In this document: positions 31,724-43,895 of the stretch, piece by piece
How positions within the stretch are numbered: position 1 is the first letter of the stretch
Layout of the letters: each line of letters starts with the position of its first letter
Origin: Beroe ovata
Lineage: Eukaryota; Ctenophora; Nuda; Beroida; Beroidae
Length of the DNA stretch: 64,000 bases
Direction of reading: 5' to 3'
Assembly: GCA_946803715.1 (NCBI GenBank)
Contig: CAMPET010000198.1
Span: 37,848-101,847 of the forward strand
Translations under genes and position numbers: made by a program
The notes under the pieces: generated by a model
The model's input: the letters and a program-made list of their open reading frames with translations, nothing else
Database searches by the model: none
What the model was told of the DNA's origin: nothing

Positions 31724-34700
31724 ATGAATCACCGGCTTGGGATTGACGATGACGTATGCAGCATCACGAGTAGCAGGGGCGGCACGTCACGCCGGAAGAC
31801 CTGCTCCGTATCTTGGGCGGGCGACAAGAACGGGTACCCGCGCGCGGGAAGCAGCGGAAGTGGTAGTACCACTTCCACCTTCAGAACGAACCGGTCACGG
31901 CAAGCTGGAAGGAGATCTAACCGGAAGACTAGCACTCCCGCACCCAGTTCGAGGCAAAATGGGCGGTATTCTCAAACCATGGTATACCCTTCCTTAAACA
32001 ATAAGAAGGGTCTGAGTATGGAGGAGATTGCCATGAAGAAAAAGAAGGTGAATAGAAATTAGAGTTGATCATTCCTGCTACACACAGTCACACGCAGTCA
32101 CACACACATACAGATACACAGTGCACACACACTGTCGCACACAGACAAACGAACACACTCACACACAGGAATACAAACACACAATACATACTCAATATTG
32201 CGGATTGTTTCAGGCGAGAGAAAGGTGGAAAAATGTCGGCTACTGCATGATAATGGTCAGTTCAGCTGCCTCAGAGTTCCAAAAACTGTGAGTTTTAATT
32301 GGGATGGATCTCCTAGATCAGGGAGAGGGAACATGGCGGAGTGCAGTGGGAACATGGGGGAGGGAACATGGGGGAGGGAACAATGGAACATGGGGAACAA
32401 TGGAACATTGGAAAGGAGGCAACATGGGGAACAATGGAACATGGGGAAGGAGGGATCAGGGAACATGGGGAAGGAGGGAACATCATGGAGGCCGGACACA
32501 TCAAGGAGGGCACACTTGAGTGAGAATAATGACTAATCATGCCTATTGCTAAGTTATGGGGAAACCAATCAGCCAATCAGTATCATCGTTTGCGGGTGAC
32601 TTGCGGCGTCGCATGAGTATGACATGGTATGACATGGTATGCTACAGTATGAGTATGACATGGTATACTACAGGGAGATGACTAGGAAGAAGATAGAAAT
32701 GCAGCAGGATAAAATCAAATCATTCCTCGGTGAAAAGGAACACGAGGCCGAGCGAAGACAGATGTTCGATCCATCGCTTTACAAAAGACGCAAAGACGAG
32801 GTATATAGTTCAAGATTTGAGAATTGAGACTAAAACTTGCGGCTGCCGCAACTGCTTCAAAAAGAGAAAACTTTGAAACACGCCACCTCAGATTTACTTC
32901 ACTCGAGAGCTTGAATATGTTGCCCGTAATAAAAGACGGGAGCGCACTGAGGCACACATCAGATCACTGAGACTGGTGTTGAGAGAGTGCACAGCTTTCG
33001 CCGCTTACCCGGACTACGTGAGTATAACTGTACAACAGACGCTGTGGTGACACTACGAGCAAGTGGCATATTGATGACACTACTTTTGACAGATCACTGA
33101 CACCACTCTACAGTCTATAGCATAGAATTGACACCGCACTATGTCATTCACTGACACTTAAGTCTATGACACATCGCGGACGTTGAACTGACACGTGGTG
33201 TAATAGTGGCTGACGCCTGACATACACGGTGTTAGCGACCTTTGCATATCACTGATCCAGGCCCAGATAGAGATGACAAGACTGGGTATACTGGAGGGGT
33301 ATGGGAGAGGCCGAGTTCTCCTAAGGGAAGGACACAGGCCAGAGAAAGTGTATTTCATACTCTCTGGAACAGGTTTTAATCCTTCACTGTGCTCCCTCTC
33401 TCTCATATATACTCTTTACTGGGGAAATATTAATTTGGACATCACAATGACAGTTGTACTGACAAAGTGTGACAAGGACCTTGGCAAGGACGTGACTGTA
33501 CAGATCATGGGGAAGGGAGAGATATTTGGAGATACAGAAGTTCTCGAGGGAGGGCGTCGTCCTGCTACTGTAACCACGTGTCTCGATGTACTCTTCTGGA
33601 GTGTTGATGCCGAGGTGATCCATTGATGAGCTCATCATTGAGTTTTTATTGATGAAAAACACTACGATGGCCATCGATTTTGTTACTTCAGAAATATTCC
33701 CTACATTTTTGGTAGAACCCGGTTCCTGCATCGTACTTAGAGCTTACGGCCACAATAATACCAAGGAATTACAGTTATAAGTGCAACATATTTCATAATA
33801 TTGAGCAATAATGCGGCAGGATTTCAAGAACTCCATGACAAAGAGTGAGGAAGAGTTCAGGAATGTGCCGAATCAAGAGAAGTCAGAGAACGGAGATCAA
33901 GCGACAAATGACGGCGGTGATACAGGTGATAAAGGTGACACAGGTGATATGTTGAGTGTCGCTGCTTGTGCAAGGTCCGCAGTATACCCTTTTCTCAGGT
34001 TAGCAATGTACAGCCGTGAAATAATGCTAAACATCTGTGCTACCTATGCACTGATAGTTCTCGAAAAAATGGGAAATGACAATGACAGTTGACAATAATC
34101 ATTCATCATGACCAGGTCACTCTCTTGGTTTAAAGATGTGCCAACAATGAAATTCCTTGAGGATCCAAAAGCTGCACCTTTGGTCTACTACAGGTACGGA
34201 AGCGCAATTTCTGGATGAAATGATTGACACAACGAAAGATAACCATGGAAATTATCGAACATCAAGCGTGGTTACCTACATGAAATCAGGATATTTATTG
34301 AGAGATCCAATATTGAGTTTCCCTTGCATAGGGAAAATTGAGAAAATGTTTCTAAACTATTATCTGACAAATTTCCCAATTTAGGAACAACAAATGCATC
34401 GTAGCAAGCAGCAAGCGAAACGATCATCTCTACTTTGTACGGAAAGGGAAGTGCGATGTTATCGCCAAGATCACAATCCAGACGAAAGCAATGTCACCAC
34501 CGCCCTCCCGGCCCAAATCTAGACGGAGTACACCCGGCTCCCGAGCTGTGTGCCGGAAACCCGCTGGGAGTCCGGACAAGAGCGGTGGAGAGGCAGCAGC
34601 TGTGGAAGTTCAGGCTGGTGAGGAGGCTGCCGACTCGGGGGCAACGGCGGCAGCAGTGAAGGCTATAGGTGAGAATGGACAAACATTATTTTAGTGATGG

Positions 34701-35647
34701 GCATTCTGGGGCCTGTGTGCTAAATAGCGCAACAATACAATGGGGACATACCTAAGTGTCAATATTCCTGTTCCACAGATCGGTTCATGCTGCTCCGACA
34801 AAGTTTCCCCATGATCAAGCTGAAGGAAGCAGTATCGAGCTACACGGACAGCGAGAGCGGCGGGGAACCACCCAAGAAACCAGTGGTGGAGACGAGTAGG
34901 AGGAGTGTTACCATGCAGCGGCGCGCATCACTGGCAGTTATCATCCAGCAACGACAGGCCTTGTCAGGGGATAATGAGGAAGAGGATGGGGAGGAAGAAG
35001 AGCCGGGGAAACAGCAGAGAGGGCGTGATTTGAAGGGATCTGCCAGATCTTCTCGATCTGATATTTACACCAAAAAAGTAATAATTGTCAAGAGGAGAGA
35101 AAGTTTACAGTGTACACTCGCTCTGTATATTCACAGATGCAGATGATATACATCACAGTGAATCTGCTGATAAACAGATGAGATATCATTATACGCAGGA
35201 GTTTCTACGTGTGTGTACACTACAGGCCGGTGACGTATTCGGCATGACTTCCCTATTCACCATGGACTCTGAGTTGGATACCAGTCTGGTTAGTCGTGGA
35301 TGTGAGTGTGTGGCGGTCAGCAAAACAACCTTCTCACGGCTACTCAACAAGGAACGCAAGGATGCTCTGAGGAACCAGGTTTGGCAGTTGTTATGGGCAT
35401 ATTTCACACAACAAATGATAAATTTAGTTTTCATTCATTTCATCATGGTGTATAATTAGGGGAAAACCGATAAAGCACGTCTATTTAAATCTTGTAACGA
35501 CGCGCATATTTTTGGTTTCAGGTATTGTTTTATCCGACGTATGCAGAAATGAAGAAGAAACTCCTCAACGCCTACTCGTGGAGTATCTACAAAGATAATC
35601 TCAGGGAGGATTCTTACCTGAAACGGGGCAAACTTGGGGTCAGATGA
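31724..35647 (+). CDS. CNBD2: CNBD2-like cyclic-nucleotide-binding-domain protein
   Basis: Proposed exons: 31724-32047, 32214-32255, 32648-32800, 32892-33017, 33261-33372, 33454-33614, 33820-33974, 34116-34193, 34385-34668, 34779-35077, 35178-35378, 35522-35647, about 686 residues. Residues 1-108 are a basic Ser/Arg-rich tail. ARERWKNVGYCMIM and RRQMFDPSLYKRR match conserved N-terminal parts of CNBD2. A first cAMP-binding-type beta barrel covers about 216-306 (LREGHRPEKVYFILSGT; GKGEIFGDTEVLEGGRRPATV). A second, about 360-645, is split by a disordered Pro/Ser/Glu-rich insert of about 165 residues. The C terminus ends NAYSWSIYKDNLRE, as in CNBD2. The relative in mice is a sperm cAMP-binding protein. 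The phosphate-binding FGE..L..RR.A pattern is close to intact (FGDTEVL...RRPAT). Exon 7 to 8 junctions (33974, donor GTCCGC) are uncertain. Confidence 0.78.
32066..32190. repeat. (CA)n-rich tract, intron 1 of CNBD2-like gene
   Basis: Interrupted CA repeats immediately after the first coding exon. Confidence 0.8.
32320..32500. repeat. Purine-rich gggaacatgg repeats, intron of CNBD2-like gene
   Basis: About a dozen degenerate copies of gggaacatgg/ggaacaatgg give strongly G-rich sense-strand DNA, with possible G-quadruplex-forming runs. Open frames through it are low-complexity artefacts. Confidence 0.75.
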
Positions 35648-36438
35648 TCCATTATCCAATGATGAACACAGTCCCATGTATCACTTGATAAGACCACGTG
35701 TTCTGGAGACGTTTCCTGGCAGCAGATACTGATCTTATCCTCATCGTGTTGGACACAGTTACCATCCGCTGTGCTAAATGGAGGAGTGTGGTTAAGAACT
35801 GGCTATGCGAGTACCACCAGACAGCAGAAATGCCACGAGAAATGAAGCTTAATCTCGTCCATATTGAGCAGGAAAATAGATAGAGATATAGGAAACGCTG
35901 TAATAGCATGGTCTGTAAAGTTGTTACAAATGTACGAATTAGAACGTACTGGAAATGATATTATATTTATCGTTAGTAATTTCGTTAGTAATATACGCTA
36001 TAGATACAAAGAAAAATAATGTCATATTATAATATCTCTGGCGACCTTAATCATTAATATAAAGCCATTATAGGGACCTAAATCATCAATAGGGACATTG
36101 CTCGTTTTCGAAATCGTCTAATAGCAGCTGAAAAGCTGAGTTTTCATCCGTTGTTGTTCAAATCCATAACTGTTCGTTTCATAAACAAAATATATCACGT
36201 TGCAATGGATGCGATCGAATATTGAGAACAAATATTGAGATCAAATATTGAGGGCCAAACATGACTTGAGAGCTTCGTATGTACTCGCATTTAAATGCAT
36301 ACAAGAACTCTTTGTCAAAAAGTATTCAAGAATTTGAGGAAAAATTTACGTTTGATAAGAATTTAGTTGCATGTTATTTACATCTGCCACAAATATGAAA
36401 ATATAATCAGTTCAACTAATCTAGGGGACCATATGAGG
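35648..36438. other. Convergent spacer, CNBD2-like / CEP72-like
   Basis: About 790 bp between two convergent stop codons, holding both 3' untranslated regions. A 61-codon open frame at 35698-35883 shows no recognisable family and I treat it as untranslated. The rest is AT-rich. Confidence 0.5.
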
Positions 36439-39400
36439 TCAGTTGTTCTCCGCGAACAATTTACTCATATCTACCAACTTCTGGAGTTTTACAAAGTTTT
36501 CATGACACAATTCAATCTGGTTCTTGTGCTTCTGAGCATTAACTGCAGCCTCTTCTTCATACCTCTGAGAAATTCACTCATTATATAACAGCTGGGACTG
36601 TAAGGTTTTTCACTATCGTCGGCGCCGCGCAATCAAGATTCCACCCTCGCCAGCGAGGTTAGGGAGTTATCCTACAACAGCTCAGAGTGGCGTATCAATG
36701 TTTCAGAATGTCATTGTCATCATCCATGATTACTGTAGCTATAGTTATCTAATATCAGAAAGAGCCCATTATCTCGAGGTTGCGAGATTTGCTATCGAAA
36801 TATTATCAGTTGTAGCGCAATTCTGCTAACCCAGGACGGGCTGAGGGAATGCTAACGGGTAACAGTTAGAGAGAAGGTTAGGGATGACCGGGAACATTGA
36901 TAGCTTGATTTACCTTTTCCATGTTTGAAAGTGTCTCTGTGAAAGTTTTGGTTAGTTCCTCATACTTGCTTGTAAAGTCCCCGATCTGGTTCTCGTGTTT
37001 TTCTCTGTCCCGAGCTAGGGTGTCTTGCAATTCTCTGGAATAATGGCAATAATGTGAGAAATTACTCAGAATTACAGCACTTATGAGAAGTGTTGCTAAA
37101 AGCTGCGCGCGCATCTCACACAAAGCTACGCTGCGCGTAATTCAACACATGCAAAACATAAACTGCAGTCATCTTTCTACTACCAACAAAAAAGTCACTT
37201 GCCGTTCGCGGCCGCTGTAAGGTCGTAGCAACCCGCACATTTTCGGTCATTTTAAATTGAAATCTAACAATTCGAAAACCTGCAAACAACCTTGATTTGC
37301 TTGTCAACCTCCGAAACCTGTTCTTTGATTGCTAACTCCTGAAATAATGGAATATCAAGTCAATAGAGAGTTGATTGTGGAGTGTCATTGCGAATGCTGG
37401 TCCCTGTGAATGAGACCGTGAATAAGACTGCTAATGATAAAGTCAGTTGACTTGAATTGAAATATGATATACACTCCGATATGATCTAATAGACCAGTGA
37501 GCACTTGTATACCACACCATGTATAGTTTGAATGTACTCTATATAATATATACTCTATAAAAGTAATCTATACAAGGTACACTATACAATGTATACGTGT
37601 GTCGCATATGCCGAAAATACCACCAATTTATGAACGAAAAATGACGCTAGCCTGTTTCAGTGATCTATTTTCTTTTGAGAGGTCCTCTATGTGTTGTTTT
37701 AGTGCCGCCAATTCCTCGGTAGATGTCCTCTGAATTTCCTCAATTTCCTCATTCCTCTTCAGAGATTTGTAGTAATCTTCCTGTAGCTTCACATAGCTCT
37801 CTTTCGATATTCTCTCAGCGAGCCTAGAGAGAAATTAGAGCGATGGCAAAAGGGGAGGGTTCAAATTCATGGTTAATCATTGAGGACTCGCAGCATCTTA
37901 AATCAACATTTTTTGGTAATGAAAATGTTTTTGGAGGTCAATGAATTGTCAGCAAAACTCGTGACCAATGTTTCGAAACATATGATATCTTGTCGATGGC
38001 CGATGATATCGAACATTACGATCATAAGTCTTTCAATGAGAGGTCAAAGTAACACCTACACTTTGTTATATCTATCCTTATAGCTTCGACATTTTTCCCG
38101 AAGTTTCTTGTTTTCCTCTGACAGCGTGGACCCTTCTTCGTACCTGACAATGTACCAGAAATGATTCAGTTTCACTGAATTTGTGTACAATGCACAAATG
38201 CCAACATGGAAGTGGCTATATGATCGGGTGAGTGTTACGGTCTCACTTGGATACCTCTCTTTAAGTGGGGATGGCATGGGCGTGTCCCTCTGCTCCTTGT
38301 TCTTACGCATCGGATTAGGAGTGAACGTCCCGTGCGTTGAGAACGCATCGTATGCGTCCCTCTTCGGTTGAAGGACGGTGAGTGGGGGACGTAACTCTTT
38401 GATAAACTTCTCACAGGAACTCGTAATGCTTACATCTGTGTTGAAATGAATTGATATTGGCGATCGGTTGCAAAGAAAGGAGTAATTGCAGAAGTAACGA
38501 CAGGATGAAGTGTACAAATTTACGAAATGAAATTCAGGAAGATACAGCAATAGGTACCAGGTCGACAATGTATCGAGAAGTGTTGTTCATGTTGTTATGA
38601 TAAGTTCCACGGAATGAATACCAAATCTAACTATGCAAACCTGACGCATTTGACCCCGATATTGATGACGCGTTCCTCCGTGAGCCAGATTCTACCGATG
38701 ACACGTTTTGTAACCTGGATGAAAAAAAGGACGATTGATATTGACGATTATCGAATTATTCGAAACCCTGAGGTGATCGATGTATGAAAGTCGGACATGT
38801 TGACATAATTTCGTGGAGTCCTCATCCCGAGTGCTCACCTGTAATCGTCTGCCTTGACACCGTCAGCATGACTCCCTGTCAACTGGTTAGCCTGATCGGT
38901 GCTGTGGTAGTTCAGTGACATCATCCGATCCTTGTCCGTCACAGCTACTTTATCTAGACAGATGACAGTTATCGATGGGACAAGTGTCACTGATAGACAC
39001 GTTATTAAAATCCCCACCAGACGGCTGTCTGAAGGAAGTTAGACCCCTTGAAAAGCGGATGTCCACTTTTCATGAGGCCAAGCATCCCCCAGGCAACGCA
39101 CACATCGTAATTCAATAATCAACATACCTAGCATAGTAAGCGATGTCAGAGCATGGACCAGCATCAATCTGTACTCGGTACTCATAGTCGATACTGGGTT
39201 TAGCCTCACGTCTACCTCACGTAACTTTGCATTCTGAGCGAGTCTCAGAACTTCCGATAGCACAGATATGTTATTGTAGTACACGTTGATAGTTTCAAGA
39301 GACTGAAATAGTAGACCTGACTCAGAATGGAGGCGACTGTTAAGAATGTTACGTGATTTGTTCCGGCGCGAAAATAGGAGCATATAATTACTTATAGATC

Positions 39401-39708
39401 CTCTATGGATAGCATTTTGATACCATTGAATGTAATGGAACTGTTCGCATCTATGCATGATTGTATGGGAGGATGGGGGCGGTGCAAATGGTCAAATACC
39501 TTGCAGTACTGCAGCCCGTCGAGTGAGCTGATGTTGTTCCTTGAGATGTCGAGATGTCGGAGTGAGAGACATGAGACAAGAGCTGTTCCAAGTCCACCAG
39601 ATATCTTCTCTCTGATACTCCCAGGCACTGATATACTCTCGACAACACCTATACAGTTGTCACGGTTCACACAGAAACAGAGACACGCAGACACAGACAC
39701 AGACACAG

Positions 39709-39746
<38 letters not shown>

Positions 39747-39855
39747 TTTTCATCATTATCTATAATATAGCCTACTTACAGATTTCCGAGGCGGGTAATG
39801 AGCATTTCTCCATTATCCATTCTTCCGTCACATTCTCAACATATTGGCAATCCAT
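36439..39855 (-). CDS. CEP72: CEP72-like centrosomal leucine-rich-repeat coiled-coil protein
   Basis: Eleven exons in phase: 39780-39855, 39500-39648, 39128-39302, 38839-38953, 38641-38714, 38255-38435, 38060-38143, 37652-37823, 37280-37338, 36914-37034, 36439-36564, giving 443 residues. Residues 26-135 hold the CEP72/LRRC36 leucine-rich repeats (SISVPGSIREKISGGLG; LRHLDISRNNISSLDGLQYC; SLETINVYYNNISVLSEV) and LRR cap (VDVRLNPVSTMSTEYRLMLV), followed by DKVAVTDKDRMM, which fits the DDRPV..SER segment of CEP72. The C-terminal half is coiled coil. CEP72 recruits KIZUNA and CEP290 to centriolar satellites in vertebrates, acting on microtubule organisation and ciliogenesis. The middle acidic region of vertebrate CEP72 is much shorter here. 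The 37652 exon ends CAG/GCTAGC, so that intron is either GC-AG or uses a GT six bases on (37646). Confidence 0.85.
36599..36677. repeat. Degenerate copy of TTGTAGGATTT terminal-inverted-repeat element
   Basis: Ends tgtaaggttttt and agttatcctacaa resemble the inverted ends of the elements at 48434-48504 and 60423-60518, with a GC-rich middle. Weak match. It lies in the last intron of the CEP72-like gene. Confidence 0.4.
39660..39745. repeat. (CA)n microsatellite, intron 1 of CEP72-like gene
   Basis: CAGACA units lead into a (CA)n run ending at about 39743. Confidence 0.85.
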
Positions 39856-41149
39856 CCTAAGATAAATTCGAGATTTGAGTCCATAGTCCATGGAATGAGT
39901 GAAGTGATGATTGGACTAATGGACTACAGTTAAAAGGTATCTACGTCCTACGCCCATGAATCTGGTACCTATATAATATATATCAAATAGATTCGTTACC
40001 CTATTCCTAGTTTCTGAAATGTACTAACAGCAAATATGATGACTAAGACATGATGACTAAGACATGATGACTAAGACATGATGACTTAGACATGATGACT
40101 ATGTTGTAGCGTGGGACCCGATTACCCTCGGGCCTCCACACCACTATATATCACACCATATTTCACATATGGGATTACGGGGTTATTAAGTTGCAAACCG
40201 ATTAGAGAGAGATGTGTGTGTGTGTGTGTGTTCGTGCGAGTGTGTGTGTGTGAGTGAGAGAGAGAGATAGCGAGTGTAAGACATTTCGATGATGATAGAG
40301 AGAGATAAGAAAGGGCATATAATTGGGACCCTTTCTGTTCATTTCAAGTTTAGTCATTCTTTCCATTAAAAGAGCTATCCTTTTCTTTTCTAGAGTTCGA
40401 AGGTCTTATTCAGTGTTGAATGTCACGTCACAGGTTTTATCATTCAATGTCAGTTTTAACACTGCCAGCCCCCACCACCGCTTTTCACTCGTATACTGCT
40501 GACTTGTGATTTGTTTATTCTCTTTTAATTTTACGAGACCCACCTCTCGATTATACGGAATTGGTTGAATTATCACGAATCCCACTATTCGTATAGAGCC
40601 CCACTGCTCAATCTCTCCACACGGGTTAGGGGAATCCGGGGAGGGATATTCGGTTAATTAACAGCGCCCCTCTGCGCACATACGCAATCGTCCCACTCTC
40701 ACATCTCACCAGGGGAAGCCCTTTTCACACGACACCCTGTAGAACTACCCCACAGTAGCTTCAAACACCGTACACACCCTTTTTAACTATAACTAAGACA
40801 TGATGACTAAGACATGACAATTACATGATGACTAAGACATGACTAAGACATGATGAAATCATGACTCAGTGAAGAATTTCAACAATAGACCATTATTCCA
40901 CAAAGATTAGTTCATTGTTATTGATTCCCATGCTCTCTATGACAACACGAGGTCATTCAGAAGAAACACTACTCTTAAGCAAAGTTGAGAACCTCTGCTA
41001 CTCAGGTGTATATGTCTATGTGATCTTAGTAAGTGATAGTGCTTCACACACTTGTAAAGCGGAAGTCACGAGTTTCTACTGTGTTCTGAGGGTAAAGTTG
41101 TGACTTGTGTCTGTTTTAGGTGCCTTTCCTTGCTTTTTACATTTTTTAG
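39856..41149. promoter_or_regulatory. Divergent intergenic region with two minisatellite blocks
   Basis: Separates the CEP72-like and receptor start codons. It holds a 15-bp minisatellite (unit gatgactaagacat plus one base) about five times at 40036-40101, and again in degraded form at 40794-40870. A mixed GT/GA microsatellite lies at about 40210-40270. Between them (about 40320-40780) is unremarkable DNA. No exon was recognised. Confidence 0.55.
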
Positions 41150-43097
41150 ATGTCGATATTTCTTCTTCAGCTCATTTGTCTATTGGTAAGTCAATTACTT
41201 TACGTTCCAAATAAGATGGGATTCGATAAATACTGCTTTATTGCCGACTACTTTATCGGTGATTCTTTGATTCTTTGATTCACAGTTCTCAGTTTTCGCC
41301 TCGTATGAGGAATGTTAGAAATGATGAATAATGATAGCAGTACTATCTGTTAGATAATATGTATGATTTCCTATGCATCATTGCCACGTATGAACCAAAA
41401 TTTCCCATCAGGCATCAACGCATCAGTTGGGGATAGGGCATATCAAATTCATTCAATATTACGACACCTCATACTGCGATAGTGCCGGCTGCGACTTTTA
41501 CTTCTATCAGCTGGAAGTGTTTGACTCAACAACTAGCAGGCTAGTCTATGTTGACAGAAATAGGGATGATGTTGGTAACAGCGATACTGTCAACTTTTCA
41601 GAAGTTGAAGAATTCAACTCCGAGTTCAAGTTTACACTCAACACAAATACAACTGTACAGCTTAAAACTGAGGTATGGGATGAGGAGAGAGGGACGGACA
41701 AAGAAATTCGAACCATACAAATAGTATTACCTTTCAATACCATTCAAGCAGGAAATTCATGGCTGAGAAAAAATTTTACACTTGATAATCCTTATGGATA
41801 TTTCAATATTGATATCAAGATTTCAAAATGCGATGACAATTTCACGGGATTAGGATGCAACTTTTGCTCGGCTTACTATTACTCAAGCACGTGTTCAAAA
41901 TACTGCGAGCCAGTTGTCGGTAACTACACGTGTAATCAAGATGGGGAAAAGGTCTGTGCTGAACATAAAACTGGACATAACTGCGATGTTTGCGAAAGTG
42001 GGTGGACTGGGGGTGATTGTGACAGATGTGCACCAAACTACTTCCCAGAGGGACAGTGCAATGTCACGTGCACACCACAAGAGGACAGGTATGAGTGTTC
42101 GAGTGTAGGATCGAGAGTTTGTCATGAGAACTGGACAGGGAGAGATTGTGATCGCTGTGCTAGACACCACATTGGAGATCACTGTGACCAGTGCATTGAG
42201 GGTTGGGATGGACAACAGTGTGATAGATGTGCACTCAACTACTACCCAGTGGGGCAGTGCAATGTCACGTGCACTGCAATTAGAGATAGGTATTCGTGTG
42301 GAGAAAACGGAGAGAAACTGTGCAATTTCAAGTGGCAAGGTGTGAACTGTGACAATTGTTCAGCAGGATATCATGGAAAAGATTGCACGGTCTTCTGTAC
42401 ACCAACTGAGTTTTACAACTGCAGCGAGACAGGATTGAAATTGTGTCTGGATGTATCTGCGGAGGAGCAGAATGACTGCCAGAAACCGTCTAAAATGATC
42501 CTGCTGACCGGAGCTTCGGCTGGTACAGCATTCCTAGTAATCATCATGGGTGTGATCATAGCATTGTATTTTGTACTGAAAAGGAAAGGGGACTTATTAA
42601 AGAAACATGTTCATAATGACATGGATAGCAAAAGGAAAGAGAAAAAAGAAGGTGTGGCTAACGTTTCCAATCAACTTCCACCAGTGTCTTCAACCGAAAT
42701 GAGAAAAGGTGAAGAGAATCACTCCAACGAAGCAACAAAGCATGGCGTTACAAGTCAAGTCAAAGAAAATAACTTTCCGGACCAGAGCCTGACTTATGCT
42801 GTCCTGAATAAGAAATCACAGGACGTGAGCATTCCCGAGTGTGCTAGTGACACATACTCATGTTTAGACCACAGCAATAGACCGGGTACTGCGGTTAGAG
42901 CAGAGGATCTCACCTATGCAGATGTAACAATTCTCACTGCTGATGATAAGCAGGATGATGGAGATTGTACTTATGCTGAGGTTTCTTTCTTCGGGGAAAG
43001 GAAGGGTTTATCAGTAGAAGTGTACACTCCTGATGACAGTGGTTCGAGCAGTCCAGTTTATCTACAGATGGGGTCAAATGATATACCTTTTCTTTGA
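41150..43097 (+). CDS. DSL-like type I receptor with ITIM-like and YxxM cytoplasmic motifs
   Basis: Two exons, 41150-41185 and 41412-43097, 573 residues. MSIFLLQLICLL plus a few residues form a signal peptide split by the intron. Residues about 20-150 resemble the MNNL/C2-like N-terminal domain of Notch ligands. From Cys154 to about 355 there are four tandem Cys-rich modules of DSL type (pattern YY..GQCNVTC....DRY.C...G..VC...W.G..C.RC). A transmembrane helix lies at about 374-401, followed by a basic stop-transfer. The 170-residue tail has five tyrosine motifs: LTYAVL (Tyr474), DTYSCL (494), LTYADV (514), CTYAEV (533), VYLQM (562). Two fit the ITIM consensus [SIVL]xYxx[ILV]; the last fits YxxM, the p85 SH2 site. 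Notch ligands do not normally carry such tails. Inferred role: adhesion or recognition receptor signalling through SH2 phosphatases and PI3K. AATAAA occurs at about 43503-43512. Confidence 0.82.
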
Positions 43098-43895
43098 GTC
43101 ATGATCTATGCAATTAGCAATATAATCATGTCAGGATCTGATGGAACACTATTATTGATGAACAAAATGCTCTTATCTGTGAGATTCAATTTTCATACAT
43201 CATATTTACATATCATCGATACAATAACTTATCAACTTGAATGTTTATTAAAGCTTTTAAGTCGATGAATACTGACGAGTCTTGATAAGTAGAGTGATTG
43301 ATCCAAGTGGCTAACATCGATTTTAGAAAGCTACTTTGTTATCAACCCAATCCTGATTACTCAAAAATTAAAACGTAGCCTTCATCTCAATTATATTGCA
43401 TATTTTGTTGTTGATTTAATTGAAACGTTTCCGAATTTTCTAAAGCCAGTCTTTAAATTGGATCAAAAATCGTCAGTACCAAGTCTAATCAAGCTTTTAC
43501 AACAATAAATAAATGAATGCGAATTTCAATACAAAGTACTCTAAAATTCCTTAACAATGTGCAAAACTGTACAGTACTGTTCCTTACACAATACTCATCA
43601 ACTATAAACATTAAACAGTAAGATGTAAACTACTCAAATCTTAATTCCAGGACTTAAATAAGTCCATTTCTCCCTTCAGTCAGTATCAATTTTCGATGCG
43701 CTGTAAATCTCCATCAATGTCTGATTCCGGAACGAGTCTTGGACATGATCTATTGAACTGACTATTACAGAGACTATCATGGCTATGTTATTCTGCCTCA
43801 AAAGGACAATGCTACAATGCTACATGCATCCTAATTGTTCGGCCCTGCGTTCTTGAAGCGGTAACCTACAGTAGCGCTCATGCTTAGCAAGTCCT
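43098..43895. other. Convergent spacer, receptor / MYND gene
   Basis: About 800 bp of AT-rich DNA between two convergent stop codons. Overlapping AATAAATAAA at about 43504-43513 is a plausible poly-A signal for the receptor. No exon was seen. Confidence 0.55.

Noticed and set aside
33692-33780. Possible CNBD2-like exon after a ttacttcag acceptor
   Set aside because: In the required phase it hits a stop within eight codons. The exon at 33820 follows in phase and continues the domain.
35103-35136. A 34-nt intron in the CNBD2-like gene
   Set aside because: It keeps the frame but is implausibly short. A 100-nt intron (35078-35177) with a GTAATA donor and a good acceptor also keeps the frame.
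35698-35883. 61-codon open frame after the CNBD2-like stop
   Set aside because: It lies in the expected 3' untranslated region and has no family resemblance.
38954-39031. Longer fourth exon of the CEP72-like gene starting at 39031
   Set aside because: It stays open, but it would insert a hydrophobic stretch into the LRR cap. The acceptor at 38954 gives DKVAVTDKDRMM, which fits CEP72, in the same phase.
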